Source of the DNA: Puffinus mauretanicus
Lineage: Eukaryota > Chordata > Aves > Procellariiformes > Procellariidae
NCBI GenBank assembly: GCA_023333565.1
Contig: JAJKFH010001431.1
Span: 310,001-374,000, forward strand
Direction of reading: 5' to 3'
DNA: 64,000 nt
Shown here: piece after piece, positions 48,507-60,500 of the stretch
Numbering within the stretch: position 1 is the stretch's first letter
Layout: every line of letters begins with the position of its first letter
Notes under the pieces: generated by a model
Told to the model about the DNA's origin: nothing
The model's input: the letters and a program-made list of their open reading frames with translations, nothing else
The model's database searches: none
Program-made: the position numbers and the translations under genes

Positions 48507-51500
48507 AAATTCTTCATGAGTCTTAAATCTTGCACTTTACTAGTAGTGGCTACAGTAGAAGTTAAAAAAACCCCTTAACTGTAATGTACAAGTTATAAAT
48601 TTGGAAGACACTTGCCTTATCCTGTTCCATGTCGTTCCTCTGTGTGAAGTGTCTGTTGCCATGGGTCCTTACTTCGCTGTGTTTTGAAATTTTATTGCAT
48701 TGCTTACATGTCAGAAAAAGAGGGTTTTTAAAAATTAAATTTATTGTCTGAGCTTTTCTATTCCAAGTATTTGAAGCATGTTTTCTAACGTAGTTGGTTT
48801 TCTCAGCTTCTGTTAATATTTGTTATTTTACAAAGAAATGTCCTCAGATCTGATTTTGCAAGATTTTGTAATCACCTTAATATTTTCCTCTTAGATTTCT
48901 TAAGTATGTCAGAAAACTGAATGCAGTATTTTGGGTGGGAACCCTTCAGTCTGAGATTGGATTCTCTAAGTAGCAGCTATTTTTTGCATATCTAAACAAA
49001 TAACAAGGGAGGAGTAAGGCAAGGAAGTTAACGTAGAAGAAACACTTGGTAATCTGTGTGGATCTTTGTTAGCTTCAGGTAGCAATGCTGAAGAATATTC
49101 TAAAATTGAAAATACACAAAATACGTAGACAATAAGAAAGGGTATAGAATTGTTACAGTAACACTTAAATGCTTTTTATTTCATTCAGCCAAAGAAATTA
49201 AGGAATGGCTTGGTTGCTTTACTTACAAAGTTTGGAAGGTCTGTGTTCAACAAGCTTGAACAGCTTTATTCTGGAGTGAAACTGAATGTTTGATGGTAGA
49301 TTAATTTGGCCAAAAATTTGAAACAGTAAGTGAAAAGGAGTAACTACTGTAACAGCTTTAAAGCGTGTATGTGAAATTCTTTTGAAGATCTCAGTGGATA
49401 TGGCAATACATGGTAATTCAACTAGAGCTTCAGAGCTTCAACTGTTAAGTGAATAGAGGTCTCATGCAGAAAGTGCGATTGGTTGCTTGCAATAATTAAT
49501 AAAGTTTGTTCAGAAGGCGTATTGCACTTATTGACTGAATGGTTAACAGTAATGACTAGTCTTAGATATAACCTTAGATTTAAACAAAAAAAAATCATTG
49601 CAGAAAAAACAATACCTTAAAAGGCTTTGTAAAGTGTGGAAACCTTGAAAGATATTCTTGTTTTGTTGAAAACCTAAACAGAGTGTCATTGTTAAAAGAG
49701 CCGAAAGCTAGCTTTTATTTGGTAGTGGAACTTTGTAATCTCACAGGACGCAAGCAAACTGCAGTGAAACGTCAGGTTTAAGAAAAAAGTTTTAATTGTG
49801 TGAATTTATCATCATTTACAGAAAGCAAATCGTAGAAAACCTTGCTTAGATGAGATCTCATAAATGGCATGTTTTTGAAGTAGTCTGCTTTTCTTTTGAA
49901 GTAAATATTGTAAATATTTTTCTGGGCATATTAAGTGATAAATTTCATTAAATTATTTAATTGCATATGACTAGCAATAGATTTTCTTTAGATAATTCAT
50001 AAAGTCAATAAATGTAAATTTGTTCCTGCTCACTACACAATTGCCCTTTCATACAAAGTAAACAGTGATAAGCATTAAATAAGAATTTGATAATGTGTTT
50101 TATGATCTGGCATTTTGAAGTGGAATGATCTCTGTCCATTTCTTTAACTGTTTTTCCAATTTTCTTTCTTCTGCACTGTAAAAAAAAAAAAGTGGAATGG
50201 AATTTGAGATGCATTTAGATTAGTAGAATTATTTCATGGCATAGCAGTGCTGCAATACAATATTAGTGTAACTGTGTTAGCTTATCCATGTAGGATTAGG
50301 TTCTGCAATGATAGATAGCTTTCTATGATCATACATACTCATTGAATAGTCATTTCATTTTATAGGTGAGTGTTGCAACCCATACTGTCCAGTCACGGAT
50401 AATTTTGCTAATATCGAAGCTAGTCTGTTGAGGCTTCCTTAAACTTACATGTATTTGATATAAAATCCCAACTTCAGATAAAGTTGAGGACTATGTTCTT
50501 CCACAACGAATAGTCTTAAATGGATATATTGTACTTTTTGTACTCTGTAAAGCAAAGATAATGAGCCTATCAGATTTTTCTGTTTAAATTGTTCCGATCA
50601 CATTTCATTGACTTTGATCAATTGAAAATCATTTACTAACATTTTTTGAGCATTTTCTTTATTATGTATGTCCGTTAGATTTTTGAGGAACTATTTCATG
50701 TGTTTTCTTTTAGAGAAATTTCCTACTTCAATATACAAAATTCAAAAATAATGTTATGATACTCAGTTTTGAACATGTATTAATCTGCTGTATTGTCACA
50801 TAATCTCTACATGCAGTTCTTTTTGCAGAGAGGAAAATTTCTGTGTTGAAATTTATTTGCAGTGTTAAAATGTGGAAAAGTAAAGGAACTTTTCTGCCTT
50901 TAGCAATTGCCTTTCCTAGATCCTTTTTGGATGAGCAGGCTTTCCCTTTATGTTCTTACTATTCTTCTAGGACTTGCGGTCACTTTTGGGGGGAATTTCA
51001 GTATATCTGATCATGCCGTAGAGTGAGTTTCCTAAGTCTAAGACTGAATGGAAATTCTCCTTTCCAGTCTAACTTTTTTTTCCATTTGAAAAATGCCAGC
51101 TGGAATGAAAAATCAGGTCATTTTCTGCACTCACCCCATCGACAATTTTTCCTGAATTTCATTTTTAAGTTGGACAAAAATGTTGTGTTAAGTTGTACAC
51201 TTGTTCAAATAGCAAAAGCTCACTATCTCCGTAACCTTTGGAAAAAAACCTCAGATTTCTTCTACCAAGAATCTTTAGGACATGAGAAATCTAGAAGCTG
51301 AGAGTTGACTTTCAGCTCTCCATATAGTCCTCCAGAAGAATACTGTTTGTTAAGCACCCCGGTGACAGGGTTTACATACCACGTGAGGAAAATTCAGACC
51401 CCTTATCTCCCCTCATAATCTGAGTTGATGGTACTTGTCATTTGAAATACATATACACCTGCTAAACATGTTTTTTTCTCTTTGATACTGCTGAAAGCAT

Positions 51501-52323
51501 GTCATAAAGCTTGTTTTTATTGCAGATGTACACAATGAATCATAATTTCCAGCAGGCTCAGAACCTGCCTATGTAGGATCAGCAACTAAACCACTGAAAA
51601 TGTGAACAATATTTTATTTATGTTTGGGACCTAGAGAGCATGTCTCACATTTGTACTTCTACCTTTTAGCTGCATGACAATGTACTTGCGTGCATCCTAG
51701 TATTTGAAGTATTCTATCTACTGAGGTCATTCTGAGCACAACTACATAAGATTTTAAAGTAGATAGTGGTGATATTGATGTTCTTTATCCCCTCTCTCCC
51801 TTTTCTTAGCCATTTGGACAGCTGAGAGGAGAATGTGATTCTCTAAGGGGTAAAAATTCAAAATTTACTGTGAAAGAAAGTAAAGAGAATCTACAATTTA
51901 GCCCTTGGAATGTCTGTGCCTCAAAGCTAAGAATTTTTTTAAATCAGATTTTGGGTGATTCAGAATTCTCTTCAAGAAAATATGAAGAATCTGTCTAGAA
52001 ACAAACTTTAATTCCATGTATTAGCAGAGTCAAGTTATGATGACCTTGGATACGCTCTAAACCAATTTGTAATGATTACTGTCAAAGCAGTTTCTTTCTC
52101 TGTTGAAAAGTAATGGCCTATGATACATTGGAGGCCAGATTAAATCATCCTGATGATTCCTTCTGGTCAAAGTCCCTGAAATTGGAAAAAAAAATACTTG
52201 GAGTTAAGCTTAGGTATAAAAAGAGGGATAACAGTAAGATGTACTGCATAAAATTTCAATATAGTATAATGGAGCTTTTAATTTATCAAAGTTTTATATA
52301 AATCCAAAAACTTTTCATTCTCC

Positions 52324-52348
52324 CTATATATATATATTGTGTGTATAC
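52324..52348. repeat. Short (TA)n/(TG)n microsatellite
   Basis: CTATATATATATATTG followed by TGTGTATAC. Confidence 0.85.
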
Positions 52349-54949
52349 TACTGAAGTATGTAACAATTCTACAATCAGGTTGAATTTAAGGTTTTTTTCT
52401 GCCTATATCCAGCTTTGTGCATCATAGACTTCATACATATATTCCTATATGCTAAAATGAAATTAGTTTATTGGTGAGGATCAAGCTAAAATTTTGGGGC
52501 TCCAGTATGGTTTGGCTACATGTAATCTCAGAGAACTCAAATTTGAATTGTGTAGATATTTTTTTGTATATTAAGTTCTGTTGCTTTGATCATACTGTGA
52601 ATAGGGCACTTCTATAGTAGCCAATGCCTCATTAATCCTGAATTCAAGAAGAGTATTCAGCAACAAGTTTTAATGATTTAGAGTATTGGGCTTTTGTTGT
52701 GTGTCTTGTTACTGGCCTTAACTTAGCGTAGAATAACTTCTTAGTTTAAACAGGCTTAGCAGGGTTTTTGGAGATTTTTTGTTTGTTTTAAGAAAAGAAA
52801 TAAAGTATGTTCACTTGTGCGCGAATTTGAGACTGTTTTCAAGGATTTTTTAAAAAGAAAAAAGGAAGTGAGGCATGATCACACTAATAGGCAATAGGAA
52901 ATGAAATTCTGCAGCAAGTTTGAGGAGATGAACAAGATCAGGCTTGAGAGATCAGGAGGAAACTGAGAACAAGGTGTTAAATCTCCACAAAATAGTGACA
53001 AAAGTAGCACAAGGCATTTTTTTTCCTAAACATGGTCATAAATGCTGATTTATCTGTGATTTTTTTACAAATACATTTTCTATGATGATAAACAGTTTCT
53101 TGCTTTCTGCAACAGAGAAGAATAATTTTCATATATATCAAACTAGGTATTTTACCACTTCTTTAAATTCCAGTCTGTTCACTCTGTCTTCATACCAGCA
53201 GTTACAGTGCTAAGGGCTACGTAATTACTTGGAGGTGGAGGTGAATATTAGGACATACAGAACTTGCAGAATGCATGGATTTCGGTATCCTGGGGTGTCT
53301 TAGCTAGCAGGACTGTGTATGGTTGTCTACATACCGCAGAAAAACCCATGCTTATCCCCTGAAGGAAGGGAAACATTTGAAATGCAAAAATGAAAAGCTC
53401 AGTATGGAGCTGTGTACTAGTTATTTCTGTGCCTGGAGTTTCAGATGTTATGTGCTTATTTAGAGTTAATTCAGCTGCTCTGCAGACTCTCGGTGAATAT
53501 ATACAGTGCAAACTTTATTTCTTAGTTTAATTCTGTATTTTTTTTAGTGCCTATACTTATGTATATATATTGGGAAAAACTGGTTGCATGCCTGTGGTTT
53601 TGAATCTCTGTGTGTGGCATTTCTATGTACTATTTGATTATCAGATTAAAGAGTTTATTTGCTGGTATCTTCCAAGTAAAGAAATGGAATAATACGCCCT
53701 GCCTAAGATGAGGCAGTGTTTTAAAACTCTAATAGGTAAGTTATCCTGCATGTTGTCTTATGTTAGAGAAAGCTGTTAAAACAGTTTATATATATTTAAG
53801 TGCCCAAATAAAAACATTTTACATCTCACTTTGAGACACCTCATGTTTCAAAGATGACAGCTTTTTTTTTTTAAGTGCTTTGTTCATCCATTGATTTGTC
53901 TGTGTATTTTAGCCTGTTGATCTGGTTTAACTTCTTCATAGAAGACGAGCTATACCTACTTTTTATTTTGCATACACTGCAACTGCAATGTATCCCTTTC
54001 TTGCCTTGTGGAGCTTGAGTGCTGGTGTGTTAAATAGTTGTATATTGTCTAAGTCAGTTTAGTCGCTAAAATTTTATCGCAGTTCGTTTCAGACTTTATT
54101 ATCCCCGTTGTGACTTTCTACTTAGGAAAGTGGGATACATCTTATTAACCCTGCCTGCCAGGGTAAGGGTTGGGGGTGGAACAGGGAGGATATGGAGGTT
54201 ATACTGCGGCTGAGCATGACTTGCACTCAAAACTTTGTTTTTATTCTTGTTGAGTATTACTGTAGTTTGTTAAATAGTTAAAATGTGCTTTACTAACAGA
54301 GGAAAAAAATCCTATCAGCAACTTTTTCTGATAATTTTTTTTTATTTTTCTGAGCACTTTTTAGTGAAGGTGCCTTTTCCTGTGAGACCATATGGTTTTG
54401 CAGCAAGAACTTTGAGTTATATGCTCTAGGCATTGTTTGTAAATTACAGCAGAAGATAAATTTCTTGCAGATTATTGTGTGTTACTGTGGAGAATAGCAT
54501 TGAAAGTGGTGGTTGGGATATTTTGATTTAATACTCGGTTCTTTTCAAAAGAAAAGAGTATCTTTTAGTCACTACTTGTGTTCCATAACATTTAAATGGG
54601 ATTTAAGGGTTTGTATGAAATAGTTGCATAGGTAGGAGGGGTATCAAGATAAATAGGTAATTCAAAGGGTCTTTACTTATGTGTTCTTTAAATTGTGCAG
54701 GATTGAAGAGTCTCGCACACTCTTAAGCAGAGTAATGCCTGAGCTCCGTAAGTTAACATTAGTGGTCCTCAAAGGACAAAATCTTCTCTCTATTACAAAT
54801 TACTGAAGGTTTTCTATGAGTGGTATGGCACTATGTTTGGATTGATCTAATGGTCAGTTCCCATTAAAAGCCTTAGGACATCGGTTCCCACTGTTTCATG
54901 TGCATCCTCAGGAGTAAATTGAGTTTGTGAGTTTCTTAAATTGGCCTCT

Positions 54950-55005
54950 GCACAATTGCCTAAGCAGCAGGGGCAGCTCAGGGGAAGTAGCAGAGTCAGG
55001 ACCAC
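54950..55005 (-). mobile_element. Possible MIR-like SINE core relic
   Basis: ATTGCCTAAG, CAGCTCAGGGGAAGTAGCAG and AGTCAGGACCAC resemble, in reverse orientation, the MIR core (TTGCCCAAG, CACAGCT, AGTGGCAGAG, CAGGA). The stretch is only about 55 bases long and degraded. MIR-type relics are known in birds as old fossils. The match could be coincidental. Confidence 0.35.
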
Positions 55006-55363
55006 TATTTTCAGTGATAGCGGGTTGTTAAATAAACTTAACTTGCAGAGTTAAACTTCACCTTCACATTCCGTAATATGAGATACGTGAGTGTCTGCAT
55101 TAAAATGTTTTTACCTTAACTCCTAGTTTGCTATTTCACCATTAATTTCACCCAGTAAAGCAAGATGAAAAGGATTCTTGTCCAACAGAGAGGAGAAAAT
55201 TTTGTGAATTTTTTCTTCATAGCTTTGAAACAAGAATCTTGTGTATGATTCTAGAATCTTATGCTTTGTAGACCTTTAAGTTACTCTTCTGAACTAAACT
55301 TGATTTTCTTTATTTTGATTTACTTTCTAATACTTTACTTTCAGTCTTCTAAAGAAAGATGAA

Positions 55364-55580
55364 ATTTTTCCTTTTTTGCTTTTTTCTTTCTTTCTTTTTT
55401 TTTTTTTTAAATTCCATTCTCTGCTTATAGTTCATCTGTGGAAAGAAAAAAAAACCACCAAACACCCTCTCACGCCCCCGAAAAAACCGTCCAACCCATC
55501 CCCCCCTCCAAAAAAACCAAACCAAACCAAACAAAACACCACAAAAACCCAAACCAAAAAAAAACCCAAAACATCCCACC
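55364..55580. repeat. Pyrimidine tract followed by long A/C tract
   Basis: 55364-55408 is a T/C tract ending in 14 T. 55442-55580 is almost entirely A and C on the + strand, with repeated ACCAA units (CCAAACCAAACCAAAC) and C-runs. The minus strand is correspondingly G/T-rich with several GGG runs. Confidence 0.95.
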
Positions 55581-56367
55581 TTTGAATTACGCCACTGGAG
55601 CATTTAATTCAGTGCCAGTAATGTTTGAATCGCTGCCTGCTGCTTGTTGCAACTGGACAAATAACATTATAATTGTTGGTAAGACACAGAGAGCTAAGTT
55701 GAGGAACAGACCTAGGGTAAAGATGCCCAGATCTTTGGCCTACTCTTGTGCAGAATTCACATTATCCGAGTAAGTTGATTAAGCCAGTGCTGTCCCTGAA
55801 AGAAATACTTAAGTTGTATCTTGTGTCACTAGGTGTTCCTATCTAAGTATATCAAAATAAAATACTCTTTTGTCAGAGAAGAGTGTTGAGGCTGTCTAAT
55901 GCTAGTTTAGCATTTCAGCAAGATCATGTACGTAATGATGAGGAACTTCAGCCAGTTCACTGATTTGACTTAACTTAAAAACATTGACTAACAACCCCCT
56001 GTACTATTTGAACATAGTTTATCTGTGATACATAAGTTAAAGACAACATAAGTTCTCATAATAGTGTTTTAAGTATGTACTTTTATGTACTTTGGATATA
56101 TTTTTCTTGGTTTTAAGCATCCTGCCTTTGTTTTTCTTCATGATTGCATGTTTTTCATAAGCAACATTTTTAACTTCCCTATTTGCCAAAAAAATTGGAC
56201 TTTCCTCTCTCATATAGTAATTGCATAGTTGAAGTGTGGGTTGAAGAAATAGATAAGGGGCTTTAAACCATTTTTTGAATGGGTTACATGGTACCATCCC
56301 ATCTCTCTTAAAATTAATGAGTTGTATTATGGTTGCCCCAACAGTAATGGGTATTAGTTAAAATAAA

Positions 56368-56407
56368 CTATCCTCTTTGCTCATAAGCTATCGTCTTTGC
56401 TCATTTG
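56368..56407. repeat. Imperfect tandem duplication, period 20
   Basis: CTATCCTCTTTGCTCATAAG is followed by CTATCGTCTTTGCTCATTTG, matching at 17 of 20 positions. Confidence 0.88.
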
Positions 56408-56769
56408 CATCTGGTATGAATTTGACTTTTTTTTTTTTTAAATTAGCCTCATGCTATCAGATGAAATGCATTATTTTTTAGAAGAACCATTGCAGCAGCT
56501 TTTGTGTTCTGATAACTGCATCACTATAGCATACATACAATCTTACAAGCATGTTAGTAGTGAAAGAGAAAGTCATGTTTGTCTCCCTTTTATAGCTAGC
56601 CAGCTCATGGTTTTTTCACTCTTTCCCATTTGCAAAGAACTTCTAAAAATTGTTTTTCTACTTATTTTGCTATTTTGAAACATAAAGAGGCCCTGAAAAG
56701 GACTTGAGCTTTTTTTCTGATTGCTTTTTATCTTAAAATTTTAAAATACAACCTCAATCAAATTTCTGA

Positions 56770-56787
56770 TTTTTTTTTTTTTTTTTT
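56770..56787. repeat. Poly(T) run (18)
   Basis: Eighteen uninterrupted T. Similar but separate T-runs lie at 60671-60687 (17) and near 13327-13340. Confidence 0.93.
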
Positions 56788-57554
56788 ACCATCTATAATG
56801 TTAATTCATAAAACTGTGTGCGAATCACCAGTAGTGATAGTGCAGAAATACTTATCTCTGGAAAAGGATTTTGTGTTATTCATCACTCAAATGAAGGAGA
56901 ACTTGAAGGAAGTAAGGGTGAGGGGAAGAAAACTGAAGTTTGTTTTTTCTTCTGTGACTTAGCTTCTGTTGATTCTTGCGTGGTTTTCCCTTAACTAGGT
57001 TGTCTTATATTCTGGCTTCTTCGGATTTCAATCTCAAGTGTAAACAAGAAGGAATAAATTGTGTTCATCACAGGATAAAATAAAAACCCTAATTCCAACT
57101 CTTTCATGCCTCTCTTAAACATCTTAAAGAAGCAAAATAGGGCACAAGCCCAATTTTTTTTTGCTTTTCAGGTCTCCTTTAAGAGCAGAGACAACCATGA
57201 TCCAGCAGTTTTGGAGGTAGAGGCAAGTAAATGTTTTACTTCTTGTAAACATTTCAATAAGTTTTTGCAAATCACCTATAATTTGAGGACACCCTGGTTG
57301 AAAAAGAATCTCAATCCCCACTTTCCTAAATGGTGAATTTGGTTTGTATGCTTGATGTGAGGAAAAACATATTTAAGTTTTTATTAATTATTGACAGGCT
57401 TCACATCAGCTACACGCTGTTGCAATACCTAATTGGTGTAAAAATACACAAGTTTGAGATCAGTAAGGTTTTTATGATAATAGTTGTTGAAATTTTTTGT
57501 TTTGAGCCTGTCTTCAAAATGTAAATTGTGTTGGGTAGTTCATCATAGTGATTT

Positions 57555-57558
<4 letters not shown>

Positions 57559-57587
<29 letters not shown>
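57559..57587. repeat. Poly(A) run (29)
   Basis: Twenty-nine uninterrupted A, the longest mononucleotide run in the window. The upstream 100 bases do not read as a processed gene copy. Confidence 0.95.
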
Positions 57588-57590
<3 letters not shown>

Positions 57591-60500
57591 GCTACCTCCA
57601 ACTGCTGGTGTTCAAATCAGCTCTTCAGCATTTTCACTAAGGGCAATTCAACAACCTCTTATGTACTGGGTCTAAACCTGTAATTATTTGTATGCTGGGG
57701 ACGTTTCTGAGAGCTCATGTTGAGTTTCTCCTGAAAGTATCACTTGTGTTCTTAAATCAGTATTTTTGCTCTTTTCTGAAGGCTGTATTGGAGGTACAGG
57801 AAGGAACTATCCATCTGTATTGCTGAAGTTTTAAAAATCAGTCAGCCTCTGAGTGCTGCTGCTCATCAGGCAATTTGAGTCCTTCAGGTATCTCAGGCTG
57901 CAGTTCCAGGACAATTTAAATCAACTCTTGCTGTTCACTACCACTCGCCCAGCCCTGGCTTGGCATACTTTCTCCCTTCCTTGTCACAGTTACTGGTGAT
58001 TGAAATGACTGTGATGACCTGCTTCAGTGCTAAGCCAGCTGAAAACTAAAGCTAGAAACTTCCTGTGGCTTTTGAGAACCACGAACTGGATCGCAAGCAC
58101 TTTAGTACGTCAAGGTGGGACTAGCAGCGCCGACTTAGAATAGCTTAAACTGTTGTGGGACTACAAGCTTTAGGGAAAGTGCAGTAATTGTTCTTGAATT
58201 AGTTGAGCTGGATGACTATGGCTTCTTGGTATGCTGTGGAGATGATGCTTTTTACATCTTCAGATTATAAATGCAGGGTCCCCAACTTGTTTTTTAGACA
58301 CAAAATACGGAACATACAGGCTTGAAATACCTGTTCTCTCCGCCACTAATGAACTTTTTGCTGTATTTAATTTTCTTATTTAAAGATGCAGCCATTTGAA
58401 ACGGAGCAGAATTTTTTGACCGTGAGTGATACTCTCTAACTGAGAACTGGGAAGCAAAGTTGTGAAACTGTACACTTGGGTTTTAGTTCTTTGAAATATC
58501 AGAGCTTTTTTTTGGGAAAGGCTGGAATTTTTTAGTGTTTTTGGTGTCTTTTTCCTGTTTGAAAGTAGTGAAGTTCATTTGTGACACATCTGGATGAATT
58601 CTTAAGTCATAATACAGTGCAAAGATTAAAATGTAATAGTGAATACTTAGAGATGTTTTAATTTTGTTGGCAGCCTACAATTGTAACATGGAGGATACTA
58701 ATGACAAGTAGCGTGCTGACGCTGTTAATTCTTACCACGTTTCTTTGAATGCTTTGTAAAGAACCTTCTTCAAACTTATTCAGTTAGGAATCTAGTTGGT
58801 TTTTTTTTTTTGACCTTCCTCCTCCTTATCATCAATAAAAAGAGACAATTTGCATCGTTTCATAACAATACAGAGTTATATGTGTTTGGACAGTTTTGCT
58901 CAACTTCTCTTTTGGCGGGTGGTGGGGTTGATTGAATGTGCTATTCCATGTTAGAGGGTTACAACAGGGACAGGAAAGAAGCTAGATTTTGGTCAGCTAA
59001 TGTGAGAGTATAGTTCAGTGGGATAAAAAGTTTTGCTAGTTAATAAGCTGTATTGACCCAAATTTGAGAAGGGAGAGGAAGGGAAAAAGAAAGCGACCAG
59101 GTCAGGAAGTGGGAGGTCGGCACCTGTCGGTTGGCAGTAAATCTTTGTCATCTGTTGAAAGTGCATTTTGAACAAAGGGATTATGCTTGTGCTTTCCTGA
59201 AAAGTAGGAAACATTTAGAATGAAGGAAGCCACCTTTCTTCTAGCTGTCTTTCTAGGATGTGAGCAGAGCGTGTAATTATTTTTGTCCTCAATTCATGCA
59301 CAATGCTGTCTTATTTTCTAAGATGGATGAAACCATTGTAAAACGTAAGAAAGGCATGCACATAATGACCTTTTCTCCCCAGCATTACCATCTTACTTTG
59401 ACTTTTGTTATTCAGAAGTATATTAATTTAAACTGTAAAACTTTGGTTTGATTTTTGTGTGGGCAGATAAGCATGCAATCTAAACTGGTATATAATGAAC
59501 ATTTTAACAAAACAAGTTTGGAACTTGTCTTCTGAGGAGTAGAAACAGTTAATTTTTTTAATAACTTTTTGCATATTTCTGATAATGTACTGGAACTTAT
59601 TAAAAACTGCTCACTTTAAATGTCTCCACAGACTTGGTTAACCCATCAAGGATTTACTATGCTTCTGCAGCTTCATACTGTAATAACATTCTGTTTGGTT
59701 CTTGTAATCCGTCTAGTATTTATTCATGATACTTCTCTCTTCATCAGTATCTTTGTTTAGCTGAGGGAAATGGCTAGATCTACCCGTGCTTCTCTTTGGG
59801 CACTGTGTTGAAAAAGCAGAACTTGAAATTTTGCATAATTAAATGTTAAGTCTTAAGTAAAGTGACTTGTAGTGGAGCTGTGATAATTTGGTTAATTGTA
59901 GATTTATTCAGTTTGCGCACTCAGTTTTACTCAAAATCTTGCAAATGAAAATGTCAGCAGATTCACTATTTAATGAGATTTTTTTTTTTTAATTACATTC
60001 CTTTGGTGAATGTTTTTGTACATTTTTCCAAAATTTGTGGGATTCAAAAAGTTCATGTGAAACTGGATGCCTTTTTGGAAGGATGATGATGTCTCCTAAA
60101 CAGCAGTTGTAGGAGCTAATTGAATGTGATCTTGAAGGATGCATATCTAGCCATTCTCTCCTAAGACCAGTATACATGTATGCAATGTAAATATTGTGAT
60201 ATTTGACTTTGAATTAAAATTATGAATAGCTTTCACTTTCTTTTGTGTTTATGTAATGAGCAAGCGTTTTATTACACTTTATTTTCAAGGTTAAAAAGTA
60301 GTCAGAGATATTTTTTCATAATTACTCCTTTACAGAAATGTTATTTCAATAATTTCACTTAAAATTACTTTTTCCTATTAAATATTTCCACAAGGTTTTT
60401 ATTTTAAATGAGTTGCACACATAGTGTATATAAAGAACTAATGGTAGTGTATAGTATTTTAAACGAACTGTCAAATTTGTGATTTTCAGTTCATTAAGTG

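Noticed and set aside
57450..57587. Processed pseudogene ending in the 29-base poly(A)
   Set aside because: The sequence upstream has no coding similarity, polyadenylation signal or flanking duplication. It is treated as a simple A-run.
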